Positions 7,236-14,715 of a stretch of DNA of 45,640 nt are shown piece by piece. The notes beneath the pieces are model-generated. The model worked only from the letters and a program-made list of their open reading frames with translations. It searched no databases and was not told the origin of the DNA. Both the position numbers and the translations under genes were made by a program. The stretch is from positions 1 through 45,640 of the forward strand of contig CAZABB010000015.1 in assembly GCA_964483625.1 (NCBI GenBank). The letters run 5' to 3'. The DNA is from JAFGQU01 sp964483625 (lineage in GTDB: Bacteria > Omnitrophota > Gorgyraeia > Duberdicusellales > 4484-171). Every line of letters starts with the position of its first letter. Position 1 is the first letter of the stretch.

Positions 7236-7464
7236 GGAGTACTACCTCCTTTATTTAATGCAACCTTACCCTATAGGGTGAAAACAGCCATGCGTTCATT
7301 GGTTGAATCACACCCTTAAAACCCCATGGCCGTTTAAGCCAAGGGGCAAATCTACGCGTATAGCTTATATTCACTCACATCCCCCACCTCATGGGTTCAC
7401 GGGAACCTTTTTTATTATTACAACACAATACGGCTTCTTTTTCAACTGTTTCGATAAAAGAAAG
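7236..7464 (-). other. Non-coding leader of the small-membrane-protein operon
   Basis: No supported gene is found on either strand. On the minus strand it holds a hairpin with stem CCCC-x-TGGC / GCCA-x-GGGG (7322-7346), a GGTTC/GAACC hairpin, and a CACCCTATAGGGT palindrome near 7270. I cannot identify a promoter or a known riboswitch. Confidence 0.4.
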
Positions 7465-7502
7465 CCCCCGGCCTGCAAAGACTTATCTCTGTAAGCCGGA
7501 GG
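7455..7502 (-). terminator. Intrinsic terminator of the 64-aa gene
   Basis: On the minus strand CCTCCGGC (7502-7495) pairs with GCCGGGGG (7472-7465), one G-T pair included, with further pairing inside the loop, followed by CTTTCTTTT. It begins 6 bp after the stop codon of the 64-aa gene. Confidence 0.8.
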
Positions 7503-7507
7503 AATCC

Positions 7508-7702
7508 TTAATTACTCAACATTTCACATTCGGTACAATCAGATACCGCCGTGCCGGCTGAATCGACGACCTCCATAACCCCGTATACGGCACCGGTGCC
7601 GCCGGAAGCTAACGTCTGCTGTTTCAAAAGAGCATAGGCGATCATCTCAGAAGTCAACTCGGTATCTGATTCGGTGAAAACACGAAATATTTTTTCGGTC
7701 AC
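7508..7702 (-). CDS. Small protein of unknown function, 64 aa
   Basis: I chose the GTG at 7702 because AAGGAGG lies 5 nt upstream; an ATG at 7735 has no such site and lies in a leader hairpin. The protein (starting VTEKIFRVFTE) is acidic, has one Ala/Gly/Val-rich stretch (LASGGTGAVYGVMEVV) and ends with SDCTECEMLSN, a CxxC pair. It has a private promoter, a ~195-nt structured leader and its own terminator, so it is a monocistronic gene. No family is recognised. Confidence 0.6.
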   Translation of the reverse strand: MTEKIFRVFTESDTELTSEMIAYALLKQQTLASGGTGAVYGVMEVVDSAGTAVSDCTECEMLSN

Positions 7703-7898
7703 ACACGCCTCCTTTTTCGCTGTAGATCCGGTCATCTCGCAAGATGAAAACCGGACCGCTCAATCCGTGGCAGTAGATTGAAGAAGGTTTACCTCTAAAC
7801 CTTCAAAAAGCGGATAGAATCGATACAATTCAAAGATATTCTTTGAATTGTTTCCCCTAATTGGTATTGATTATATCACCTCCCCCGTGGCTTTATGA
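7703..7898 (-). promoter_or_regulatory. Structured 5' leader of the 64-aa gene
   Basis: Between the predicted start of transcription (near 7898) and the GTG lie strong inverted repeats: 7825-7851 (12-bp perfect stem, 3-nt loop), 7783-7804 (9-bp perfect stem, 4-nt loop), and 7728-7754 (CCGG outer and CATCT/AGATG inner stem). An upstream GGAGGTGAT, a perfect anti-anti-SD sequence, has no ATG after it. No known riboswitch class is recognised. Confidence 0.5.
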
Positions 7899-7904
7899 GA
7901 GGTA

Positions 7905-7933
7905 ATTCTACTGCGAAGACAATACCCTGTCAA
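7905..7933 (-). promoter_or_regulatory. Consensus sigma70 promoter
   Basis: On the minus strand TTGACA (7933-7928), 17-bp spacer, TAGAAT (7910-7905). Confidence 0.8.
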
Positions 7934-7973
7934 CGGATTTTTTAGGGAAAGGCGGGATAAAGAGAAAACAAAA

Positions 7974-8135
7974 TCATTGTTTTTTCTTCAAGATCGCAAG
8001 GACTTCATCCAGCTGGCGGGAGATCTTCTTTAACATATCCACCTGTTCGGCCTGCCGTTTATCCTGTTGAGCCTGAAGCCGTTGCGCTTTATCGGCAAGA
8101 CTTGCCATATCACCTAACTTCGAGAAATCAAACAT
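7974..8135 (-). CDS. Small coiled-coil protein, 53 aa
   Basis: The ATG at 8135 follows GAAGGAGG at an ideal distance; the frame continues upstream only through a repeat element. The protein starts MFDFSKLGDM, then becomes a continuous amphipathic helix rich in Gln, Lys, Asp and Leu (AQRLQAQQDKRQAEQ, MLKKISRQLDEVLAIL) typical of a short coiled coil. It follows kdsC at the tail of the envelope-sugar genes, separated by a repeat element. Function unknown. Confidence 0.6.
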   Translation of the reverse strand: MFDFSKLGDMASLADKAQRLQAQQDKRQAEQVDMLKKISRQLDEVLAILKKKQ

Positions 8136-8159
8136 TGCACTACCTCCTTCAACACGTTG

Positions 8160-8243
8160 CACGACACACGTCACACGACACACGTAGGGAAGAAAATTAA
8201 TTCTCTCTCACGTGTGACTATGTGACCTTGTGACTATGTGACT
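8160..8243. repeat. Mirrored short-unit repeat element, GTCACA family (family B), copy 1
   Basis: First arm 8161-8184 (ACGACACACG units), AT-rich spacer 8185-8208, second arm 8209-8243 in inverted sense (CGTGTGACTATGTGACC and TTGTGACTATGTGAC). The order of the two arm types is inverted in copy 2 on the other side of kdsC. Confidence 0.8.
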
Positions 8244-8319
8244 GTAGCCCACCATAATTCGAATATTTTTTAAATAATTCCTTATGGAAACAATCTATTT
8301 ATATTACTCACTGGGGGGG

Positions 8320-8859
8320 CTACTTTTTCACGATTGAATCAAAATTCCTGATCAAACCGGTCCATTTATTTTTTGCTTTCAGGATACATTCGGCTACGTC
8401 CCTCACCGCGCCCCGGCCGCCCGGGTAACGACTCACGTAAAAAGCCGCCTTCTTCACCTCAGACGGCGCGTCGGCTACCGCGACCGAGACCCCCACGGCC
8501 TTCATCAGGCCGATATCGATCAAATCGTCGCCGACAAAACAAATCTCCTCTTTTTTTACTTTATATTTGTTAAGCAGTTGTCTGAGCACGTCCACCTTAG
8601 GCAGTTTCCCTCCGATAACCGAATCAATACACATATCTTCTGCCCGGCGGCGCACGACGGGTGAGTCTTTCGCGGTAACAATCGCCACAGGAATTGAGAA
8701 CTTACTCAGAAGGTATATACCCAGGCCGTCTTTGACGTTAAATATCTTCAACTCCCGTCCTTCATTATCGTAAATAATCTCGCCGCAGGTCAACACGCCG
8801 TCAACATCCAACAGCAGCAGTTTTACCTTCTTAAACGCCTCTCTTTGTTTCTTCGTCAT
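8320..8859 (-). CDS. kdsC: 3-deoxy-D-manno-octulosonate 8-phosphate phosphatase
   Basis: A 179-residue HAD-family phosphatase that removes phosphate from Kdo-8-P in the cytoplasm. The nucleophile motif is DVDGVLT (residues 18-24), motif III Lys is in the GKLPK region, and the metal-binding GDD is at 110-112. Length matches the single-domain, tetramer-forming KdsC group. It is the last Kdo gene of the cluster in transcription order, after kdsA and kdsD. It is bracketed on both sides by family B repeat elements. No strong ribosome binding site is seen. Confidence 0.93.
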   Translation of the reverse strand: MTKKQREAFKKVKLLLLDVDGVLTCGEIIYDNEGRELKIFNVKDGLGIYLLSKFSIPVAIVTAKDSPVVRRRAEDMCIDSVIGGKLPKVDVLRQLLNKYKVKKEEICFVGDDLIDIGLMKAVGVSVAVADAPSEVKKAAFYVSRYPGGRGAVRDVAECILKAKNKWTGLIRNFDSIVKK

Positions 8860-8879
8860 AATCTATTCACTTTTTAAAA

Positions 8880-8977
8880 GTCACATAGACACATAGTCAC
8901 AAGGTCACACGTTAAAGATATTGAGATATTTTTCTCCCGCATGTGACGTGTGTCGTGTGACATGTGACGTACGTCAT
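8880..8977. repeat. Mirrored short-unit repeat element, GTCACA family (family B), copy 2
   Basis: First arm 8880-8912 (GTCACATAGACACATAGTCAC, AAGGTCACACG), spacer 8913-8938, second arm 8939-8977 inverted (ATGTGACGTGTGTCGTG, TGACATGTGACGTACGTC). It reaches into the stop codon of kdsD (8974-8976). The 16-mer GTCACAAGGTCACACG at 8896-8911 is identical to 42413-42428. Confidence 0.85.
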
Positions 8978-9957
8978 ACCACTCCCGCCGCGATCAAATC
9001 CTGCACGTCAAGCATTCCGACGGGCAGTCCTTTCGCGGTAACGACCGGGACCTCATCGATCTTCTTCTTTTCCAGAATTTCCACGGCCGCCGAAGCGAGA
9101 TCGTTTTCTTTGACCACGATAGGGTTTTTGGTCATGACGTCTTTGACCTTCCGGTTGAGAATATCGACATCCTCCCCGATATGACGCCTCAGATCCCCGT
9201 CGGTAAAGATTCCAATCAGTTTTTTCTTTTTATTCACGACCGAAGCCGCCCCGGCGTGGGCGGAGGTGATCTTTACCAGTACCTCTTTCACGAGCGTATG
9301 TTCGGGGACAATCGGGTTGGATCTTCCCTGACGCATAATATCCTTTACCTGCAATAATAGTTTTCTCCCCAGAGAACCGCGGGGATGGAAGAAAGCGAAA
9401 TCCTTCTCTTTCAACCCTTTTAATTTTTGCAGGCTCACCGCGATCGCATCGCAGACCGCGAGCATCACCGTCGTTGACGTCGTCGGTGCCAGCCCCAGAT
9501 GACAGGCTTCTTTTTCCACTTTGACATCGATAACCGCGTGAGCGAATTTCGCCAGGTTCGACCGGCCGTTACCGGTAATGGCAATGATCCGGGCCCTTAA
9601 GTTTTTCAAAAACGGAATAAGGTTCCGTATCTCTTCGGTTTCTCCGCTGTAGGATAACACAACAATTGCATCGTTTTCCCTGATCCGTCCCAGATCACCA
9701 TGAACGGCCTCGGCCGGGTGGACCCAGAACGAGCTGAAGCCAAAAGAAGCGATGGTCGCCGAAAACTTCTGGCCGATAATCCCCGCCTTCCCCATGCCCG
9801 TCACGATAATCCGGCCCTGGCAATCCGACAGCAGTTTTACCGAACGAACAAGGTTATCATCCAATGATTTCTTCAAACTGTCCAGAGCTTCGGCCTCGAT
9901 AGCAATAACTTCCCTGGCGCATTTCATAATCCGGGTATTTCTGTCATTTTTTTTCAT
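8974..9957 (-). CDS. kdsD: D-arabinose-5-phosphate isomerase (SIS + two CBS domains)
   Basis: A 327-residue KdsD/KpsF enzyme that converts ribulose-5-P to arabinose-5-P, the first step of Kdo synthesis. The SIS domain shows GMGKAG (54-59), HPAEAVHGDLG (80-90) and SYSGETEEI (102-110); two CBS repeats follow from about residue 200 (RSNPIVPEHT, TKNPIVVKENDL). Length equals the E. coli enzyme. The start overlaps the end of kdsA by 14 bp and has GAGAGG upstream. The last codons and stop lie in a repeat element. Confidence 0.95.
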   Translation of the reverse strand: MKKNDRNTRIMKCAREVIAIEAEALDSLKKSLDDNLVRSVKLLSDCQGRIIVTGMGKAGIIGQKFSATIASFGFSSFWVHPAEAVHGDLGRIRENDAIVVLSYSGETEEIRNLIPFLKNLRARIIAITGNGRSNLAKFAHAVIDVKVEKEACHLGLAPTTSTTVMLAVCDAIAVSLQKLKGLKEKDFAFFHPRGSLGRKLLLQVKDIMRQGRSNPIVPEHTLVKEVLVKITSAHAGAASVVNKKKKLIGIFTDGDLRRHIGEDVDILNRKVKDVMTKNPIVVKENDLASAAVEILEKKKIDEVPVVTAKGLPVGMLDVQDLIAAGVV

Positions 9958-10744
9958 ACAGGACCTCTCTGACTTTCATAATATTTTTCAGAAGAGCATC
10001 GACGTTACCCAGAGCAAACGATGTCGTACGGTCACTAAGCGCGCGTGAGGGACGAGGGTGAACCTCTAAGAAGAGCCCGCCGATGCCACAGGCAACCCCG
10101 GCCAAAGATAAAGGCGCGACGAAATCACGGTCCCCTCCGGTCGAACCGCCGGCACTCGAGGGCCGTTGAAGAGCGTGAGTCGCGTCAAGGATAACCGGGT
10201 AGCCGAATTTTTTCATGATCAAAAGAGAACGAAAATCAACGATAAGATTCTGATAACCAAACGCCGTCCCCCGTTCGGTAACAAACACTTTTTTGTTACC
10301 GGCCGAGAGCGCCTTCTCTATCGGATAACGCATATCTTCCGGCGACATCATCTGGGACTTCTTGATATTTACTATTTTTTTAGTCCGGGCCGCGGCGACG
10401 ATCAGGTCGGTTTGGCGGGACAGGAACGCCGGGATCTGAATAACATCAAGCACACCTTTGACATCTTTCACCTGATGCGCCTCATGCACGTCACTTAAAA
10501 CCGGGACTCCCGTCTTCTTTTTTATCTCGGCAAGGATTTTTATCCCCTTCGCCAGCCCCGGACCACGGTATGAATTCACCGATGTCCGATTTGCCTTATC
10601 GAAGCTTGCCTTGAAGATAAACTGCAGATCGTATCGAGCGGTAATATCTTTTAATTTCTGAGCGATCTGGAGCGCTCCTTGTTTGCTTTCGATCACACAG
10701 GGACCGGCAATAAGAATAAATTTTTCTTTCTGGTATTTCACCAT
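9944..10744 (-). CDS. kdsA: 2-dehydro-3-deoxyphosphooctonate aldolase (Kdo-8-P synthase)
   Basis: A 266-residue class I DAHP-synthase-fold enzyme condensing arabinose-5-P with PEP. Recognisable segments are GPCVIES near residue 14, FKASFDKANRTS, GLAKGIKIL, SDVHEAHQV, IPAFLSRQTDL and DATHALQRPS. I chose ATG 10744 over 10750 because AAGGAG is then 7 nt away; at 10750 the spacing is 1 nt. The segment after FKASFDKAN is the conserved Kdo-8-P-synthase type, not the DAHP synthase type. It lies between the methyltransferase and kdsD in one operon. Confidence 0.96.
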   Translation of the reverse strand: MVKYQKEKFILIAGPCVIESKQGALQIAQKLKDITARYDLQFIFKASFDKANRTSVNSYRGPGLAKGIKILAEIKKKTGVPVLSDVHEAHQVKDVKGVLDVIQIPAFLSRQTDLIVAAARTKKIVNIKKSQMMSPEDMRYPIEKALSAGNKKVFVTERGTAFGYQNLIVDFRSLLIMKKFGYPVILDATHALQRPSSAGGSTGGDRDFVAPLSLAGVACGIGGLFLEVHPRPSRALSDRTTSFALGNVDALLKNIMKVREVLYEKK

Positions 10745-10756
10745 ACTCATTCTCCT

Positions 10757-11431
10757 TCAAAACGACCGGTGCCCGCTGGTACGGACACAGGGTTCCTTCA
10801 TATTGCCTTTTTCGATAACCAGTACGCTGTCATAATACGACATTGAATAGGTCGAACGAACGAAATCATTGACCGGAAGCCGCGGGTGCTTCGCATGCCA
10901 GGCGTTCAAACAATCAATAAGACGCTTGGAATATTCGATAAAGGTACCGCGCCGGCGAAGCCCTCCTCCATATTTCCTCCAGTAACTGGTATGAAGATCT
11001 TCGACCAGGTACACGCCGGTGTTTTTAACCGCCGAGTACATCTCCTGGAAGGTGACGATCTGCTGTTTCATGGTATGGCCGCCGTCATCGATAAGAAGAT
11101 CGACGCTCCCGATATGATCTTTCAACCGGCGCAAAAACTTCCGGTCCTGCTGATCGCCGATAAAAATCTCTATCCCCTCCTCCGCCAGGTTCTTGCATTC
11201 AGGAACAATATCCACCCCGTAGATCCGGGAGCCTGAGCCGAAATACTCCTTCCACATCTGAAGCGAGCCGCCCTGAGAGACGCCGAATTCAAGTACGACG
11301 GGATGCTGGCCGCGAAACCGGGAGAAATGCCGGTGATAAATATCGAAATAATGCATCCACTTATGGATGAGACGTTTTTCGTTTTTCTCGAAATAGTCCC
11401 GCAACGGATTTTTCGCTTCAGCCTGAATCAT
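10757..11431 (-). CDS. Class I SAM-dependent methyltransferase in the Kdo cluster
   Basis: A 224-residue protein with a Rossmann-like SAM site: motif I VVLEFGVSQGGSL (residues ~45-57), an acidic end of strand 2 (YGVDIVPE), and DLLIDDGGHTMKQQ (~110-123), which resembles the metal-binding DDGSH region of MycE/ElmMI-type sugar O-methyltransferases and CmcI-like proteins. In this position a role in methylating an envelope sugar is plausible but not shown. The ATG has no clear ribosome binding site; the DNA before it is a repeat element. Six bp separate it from kdsA. Confidence 0.75.
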   Translation of the reverse strand: MIQAEAKNPLRDYFEKNEKRLIHKWMHYFDIYHRHFSRFRGQHPVVLEFGVSQGGSLQMWKEYFGSGSRIYGVDIVPECKNLAEEGIEIFIGDQQDRKFLRRLKDHIGSVDLLIDDGGHTMKQQIVTFQEMYSAVKNTGVYLVEDLHTSYWRKYGGGLRRRGTFIEYSKRLIDCLNAWHAKHPRLPVNDFVRSTYSMSYYDSVLVIEKGNMKEPCVRTSGHRSF

Positions 11432-11436
11432 TTTTT

Positions 11437-11543
11437 ACAATGTAAAATACAAATTTAACATTTAGCGATTAACAATGTTGGTGTTCCTCGGTCTCTGTTT
11501 TTCAATGTTAATTGATAACTGTTCATTGATCATTGTTAATTTC
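11437..11543. repeat. Mirrored short-unit repeat element, AACAATGA family (family E)
   Basis: First arm 11437-11477 (ACAATG, TTTAACATT, GATTAACAATG), 30-bp spacer, second arm 11510-11543 inverted (CAATGTTAATTGATAACTG, TTCATTGATCATTGTTAATT). Read on the minus strand the second arm is AACAATGA-like units in near-tandem. Confidence 0.75.
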
Positions 11544-11546
11544 CGC

Positions 11547-12296
11547 CTATTGTATAACACTGCTGTGCCCGTTCTGAATCAGTATACGTTCGACTTTTTT
11601 AAAATCTTCCTCGGTATCCACCCCGTGCGAATCGAATTTGCTCGTCACGACCTTGATGGGATATCCCGAACCCAGAGCGCGCAGTTGTTCGAGCTTCTCG
11701 GCCTTCTCCAGAGGTGAGGGAGGAAGATTTTTAAACGTATAGAGAAAATCCTTCGTATATCCGTAAATACCGATGTGTTTATAATAGGGTACCTCCGACT
11801 CGCCATCACGCTGGTAGGGAACCGGATAGCGCGAAAAATACAGCGCGTTATCATTCTTGTCGACAACCACTTTAACCACATTAGGATTTTCTCTATCCTC
11901 CCGGTCGGTAATCTTTGTTTTCACCGAAGCCATGACCACGCCTTCATCCTGGATCATTGCCGCCGTCAGAATGTTGATCATCGTGGGATGAATCAGCGGC
12001 TCATCGGCCTGGATATTAATGACAAATCTGGCATCGAGATCACGAACCGCCTCGGCAACCCGGTCGGTACCGGAGGAGTGCTTGGGAGACGTCATAACCA
12101 CCTCTGCGCCGAAATCGGATGCGATCCGTTTGATCTGCGGATTATCACAGGCAATAATCACCTTATCAAGACAGCGCGCCTCACAGGCCCGTTCCCAGGT
12201 CCATTGTAAAAGAGGTTTTCCCAGAAGCGGCCGGACCAGCTTTTCCGGTAATCGCCGCGAGTGTAATCGGGCCGGAATGATTCCTACAATTTCCAT
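11547..12296 (-). CDS. kdsB: 3-deoxy-manno-octulosonate cytidylyltransferase (CMP-Kdo synthetase)
   Basis: A 249-residue nucleotidyltransferase that activates Kdo with CTP for lipid A core assembly. Motifs: IIPARLHSRRLPEK at the N terminus (residues 6-19), ACDNPQI, GTDRVAEA, NIQADEPLIHP (~97-107) and YKHIGIYGY. Length is typical. ATG 12296 follows AAGGAG at 5 nt spacing and overlaps the end of hldA by 13 bp. Confidence 0.97.
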   Translation of the reverse strand: MEIVGIIPARLHSRRLPEKLVRPLLGKPLLQWTWERACEARCLDKVIIACDNPQIKRIASDFGAEVVMTSPKHSSGTDRVAEAVRDLDARFVINIQADEPLIHPTMINILTAAMIQDEGVVMASVKTKITDREDRENPNVVKVVVDKNDNALYFSRYPVPYQRDGESEVPYYKHIGIYGYTKDFLYTFKNLPPSPLEKAEKLEQLRALGSGYPIKVVTSKFDSHGVDTEEDFKKVERILIQNGHSSVIQ

Positions 12297-13306
12297 GTCG
12301 ACTCCTTATATATCGGGTTTTTCTTCTTGGGTATCACTTCGATAATCTCACTCCTGGTCGCCGTAGCCGCGCCCAGTTTGCCGACGACGACTCCCGCGGC
12401 GATATTGGCCAGTACCGCCGCTTCCAGAAACGTCGCCTTTGACAACAAAGCCAGCGTAAAGACGGCAATAACAGTATCCCCGGCGCCGGTCACATCGTAT
12501 ACCTCCAGCGCATAGGTCGGGATATGGTATATCTTGCCCGTATCAAGGAATACCTGCATCCCCTCTTTCCCCATCGTTACCAGAAGACCTTTCAATTTAA
12601 ACTTATTCATAATAACTTCACCCAACAGGTTGATCTGGTCTTTGGAACGAATATTCATTTGTCCGGCAATCTGGGCCTCTTTTAAGTTCGGGGTCATTGC
12701 CGTGACATTTTCATAATAATCAAAATGTTCTTCCTTGGGATCTACGGTAATGATCTTTCCGTTTTTCTTACACAACGCAACCAGCTGTTCGACTAAAGAG
12801 GGATTGATGACCCCTTTGCCGTAATCTTCGATGATGATCCCGTCAAACCGGCTGATATTCTTCTTGACCTTTTCCAGCACACGGTTATTGATCGAAAGCG
12901 GCAGAAACTCCTGAGATTCCCAGTCGATACGGACAATCTGCTGCTGCACGGCAACGACCCGGCTTTTAAGTGTCGTGGGACGGCTGCGGTCTTTTACGAC
13001 AAAATGGGTGTCGATTCCTTTCTCCTCTATCAGAGACAGGAGCAGTTTCCCGAAATGGTCACTGCCGATAACTCCGCATAGAGAAACCTTCGATCCCATA
13101 TCGATCAAATTTAAAGCTACATTGACCGCCCCGCCGCCGACAAAAGATTCTTGATTCGCCCATAAAACCGGGACGGGCGCTTCGGGCGAGATTCGTTCGG
13201 CGTCGCCGAAAATATAGTGGTCCAGAATAAGATCTCCCACCACCAGAACGCGCTTGCCTCTGAACTGCGCAAGAACTTTTTTGAGTTGCTGAAACGTCAC
13301 GTTCAT
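12284..13306 (-). CDS. hldA: D-glycero-beta-D-manno-heptose-7-phosphate kinase (stand-alone)
   Basis: A 340-residue PfkB/ribokinase-fold kinase. Visible: VLVVGDLILDHYIFGDAERI near the N terminus, SPEAPVPV, GGGAVNVALNL, and the catalytic anion-hole motif DVTGAGDTV near residue 270. It matches only the kinase half of E. coli HldE; the C-terminal nucleotidyltransferase half is missing, so an hldC-type adenylyltransferase would have to be elsewhere. It is the first gene of the kds unit, with a TTGCTG-17-TAGAAT promoter just upstream. Confidence 0.88.
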   Translation of the reverse strand: MNVTFQQLKKVLAQFRGKRVLVVGDLILDHYIFGDAERISPEAPVPVLWANQESFVGGGAVNVALNLIDMGSKVSLCGVIGSDHFGKLLLSLIEEKGIDTHFVVKDRSRPTTLKSRVVAVQQQIVRIDWESQEFLPLSINNRVLEKVKKNISRFDGIIIEDYGKGVINPSLVEQLVALCKKNGKIITVDPKEEHFDYYENVTAMTPNLKEAQIAGQMNIRSKDQINLLGEVIMNKFKLKGLLVTMGKEGMQVFLDTGKIYHIPTYALEVYDVTGAGDTVIAVFTLALLSKATFLEAAVLANIAAGVVVGKLGAATATRSEIIEVIPKKKNPIYKESTWKL

Positions 13307-13335
13307 ACCATTCTTATATTAAAGCAAAGTGGTTA

Positions 13336-13364
13336 ATTCTACCATATCCTCAAAAACCCAGCAA
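13336..13364 (-). promoter_or_regulatory. Promoter for the hldA-kds operon
   Basis: On the minus strand TTGCTG (13364-13359), 17-bp spacer ending TGG, TAGAAT (13341-13336). The hldA ATG is about 30 nt downstream of the -10. Confidence 0.65.
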
Positions 13365-13410
13365 TATCTCTTTTAGCGCCTTTCCCCTCTGGGGACTGCC
13401 TTGGCGGTTT

Positions 13411-14715
13411 TTAAGGTGATTTCAGTACGGATTTGACAATCGTTACCTCACGGTTCTCAGCTAGATTAAGGAATGTGCCGTGGACATTTTCCGGCTCAAT
13501 AATCTCAAGCCGGGGCCGGAAAGTATCCCCGGGGTTTTGAGATCGGACGATTCCCACTCTCGCATCGGAGAGCTCAACGACCGTCCCGATCGGATAAACC
13601 CCCAGCTCGGCAAAAAACCGGTCCAGAAGGTAGGGATCAAACCGCTTCCCCTTCTGCTTGACCATAATTTCGTAAATGGCCTCGGGAGCGTACTCTTTTT
13701 TATACGAACGGCGGCAGCGCAACGCATCGTAAAAATCACAAATACCTACCAGAGAAGAAATGACATTGGGCTGCATGGGAAAATGCAGCTGAGGGTACCC
13801 GCTTAAATCATAGGAGACATGGTGCTCTAGAGCGACCACCACCGGGAGCATCCCCAGAGAGCTGACATATTTCAAAAGGATTTTCGCTCCCAGCTGGGAA
13901 TGGTTCTTAACCTTCTGGTACTCCTGTTCGGTCAGCATCCCCGGTTTCTGGATAATATCCAGACTGACGGCGATCTTTCCCATATCGTGCAAAAGGCCGG
14001 CGATTCCCACCTGAAGGATTTCCTCTTTGCTGTATCCCAGGGTGGAAACAAAATACATCGACAACAGCGCCACGTTAACCGAATGCAGGAAGGTACTTAC
14101 ATCATAACTGCGTAATAATTGAGCCTCCTTAAACAGCTTCTTCTGCTGATACGCCTGATCGAGAAAGCCGTTCAGCGTCAGCTGCAATTTGATGAAATCG
14201 ACAGCTTCTCCCTTCAGAATGTTGGAAAACGAATTAAATACCGTATCGATACCACTGGAATCTTCCCGCGCCTCATCGGAATCATCGGATGGTTCGCTCC
14301 CGCCGGAGCCGTGGGTAACCCGTTCGATACGAATATTCTCTACCCCCATCAAACCCAGATAGTGCTGATACGACTGCAGATCCTCTCCTTTCTCGGTAAG
14401 CGCTTTTAAGAACCGGGTCAACTCATCGGCGGTCACATTACGGTGAAAGATAATCTTTTCTATTCCCTTATTGGTCAATTGACGGATAAGAGATTCGAAA
14501 TGTTTACTTAAATCAAAAAATATCTCCTTCTCCACGGCAACATCTTCGCCGATGATTCCGATGACGATGCTATCACGATGAGCCAATGTCTCTTGTAACA
14601 ACGCGTATACCCGCGTAATGCCTTCTTTGAGTTTCGGGTGTCCGGCCGGATACACGTAAAATGCCTGCATAAAAGCAAACAGTTCATGGATCATTTTCTC
14701 GATGTGCTGGCTCAT
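13411..14715 (-). CDS. HD-GYP domain protein, probable cyclic-di-GMP phosphodiesterase
   Basis: A 434-residue protein. Residues ~205-370 form the HD-GYP domain: H211, HDMGK at 243-247, H272, HH at 298-299 and SGYP at 305-308. The motif reads HHVSYDLSGYP instead of the more usual HHExxDGxGYP, so the E and first G are changed. Residues 1-135 form a separate domain with a YPAGHPKLK segment and IVIGIIGEDVAVE; the same domain begins the 655-aa protein encoded just upstream. A Ser/Asp/Glu linker (136-155) joins the two. The start overlaps that gene's stop (ATGA). Confidence 0.85.
   Translation of the reverse strand: MSQHIEKMIHELFAFMQAFYVYPAGHPKLKEGITRVYALLQETLAHRDSIVIGIIGEDVAVEKEIFFDLSKHFESLIRQLTNKGIEKIIFHRNVTADELTRFLKALTEKGEDLQSYQHYLGLMGVENIRIERVTHGSGGSEPSDDSDEAREDSSGIDTVFNSFSNILKGEAVDFIKLQLTLNGFLDQAYQQKKLFKEAQLLRSYDVSTFLHSVNVALLSMYFVSTLGYSKEEILQVGIAGLLHDMGKIAVSLDIIQKPGMLTEQEYQKVKNHSQLGAKILLKYVSSLGMLPVVVALEHHVSYDLSGYPQLHFPMQPNVISSLVGICDFYDALRCRRSYKKEYAPEAIYEIMVKQKGKRFDPYLLDRFFAELGVYPIGTVVELSDARVGIVRSQNPGDTFRPRLEIIEPENVHGTFLNLAENREVTIVKSVLKSP

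Noticed and set aside
6984..7319. 111-codon plus-strand open frame
   Set aside because: It is antisense to the 54-aa and 50-aa membrane proteins, which have better translation signals; no ribosome binding site.
7455..7502. Cyclic-di-GMP riboswitch on the plus strand
   Set aside because: The GCC...GGC segment resembles part of GEMM by eye only; conserved core bases are missing and the structure works well as a terminator on the minus strand.
13370..13410. Terminator of the HD-GYP gene
   Set aside because: The CCCC/GGGG stem is only 4 bp in a good register and lacks a T-run on the minus strand.
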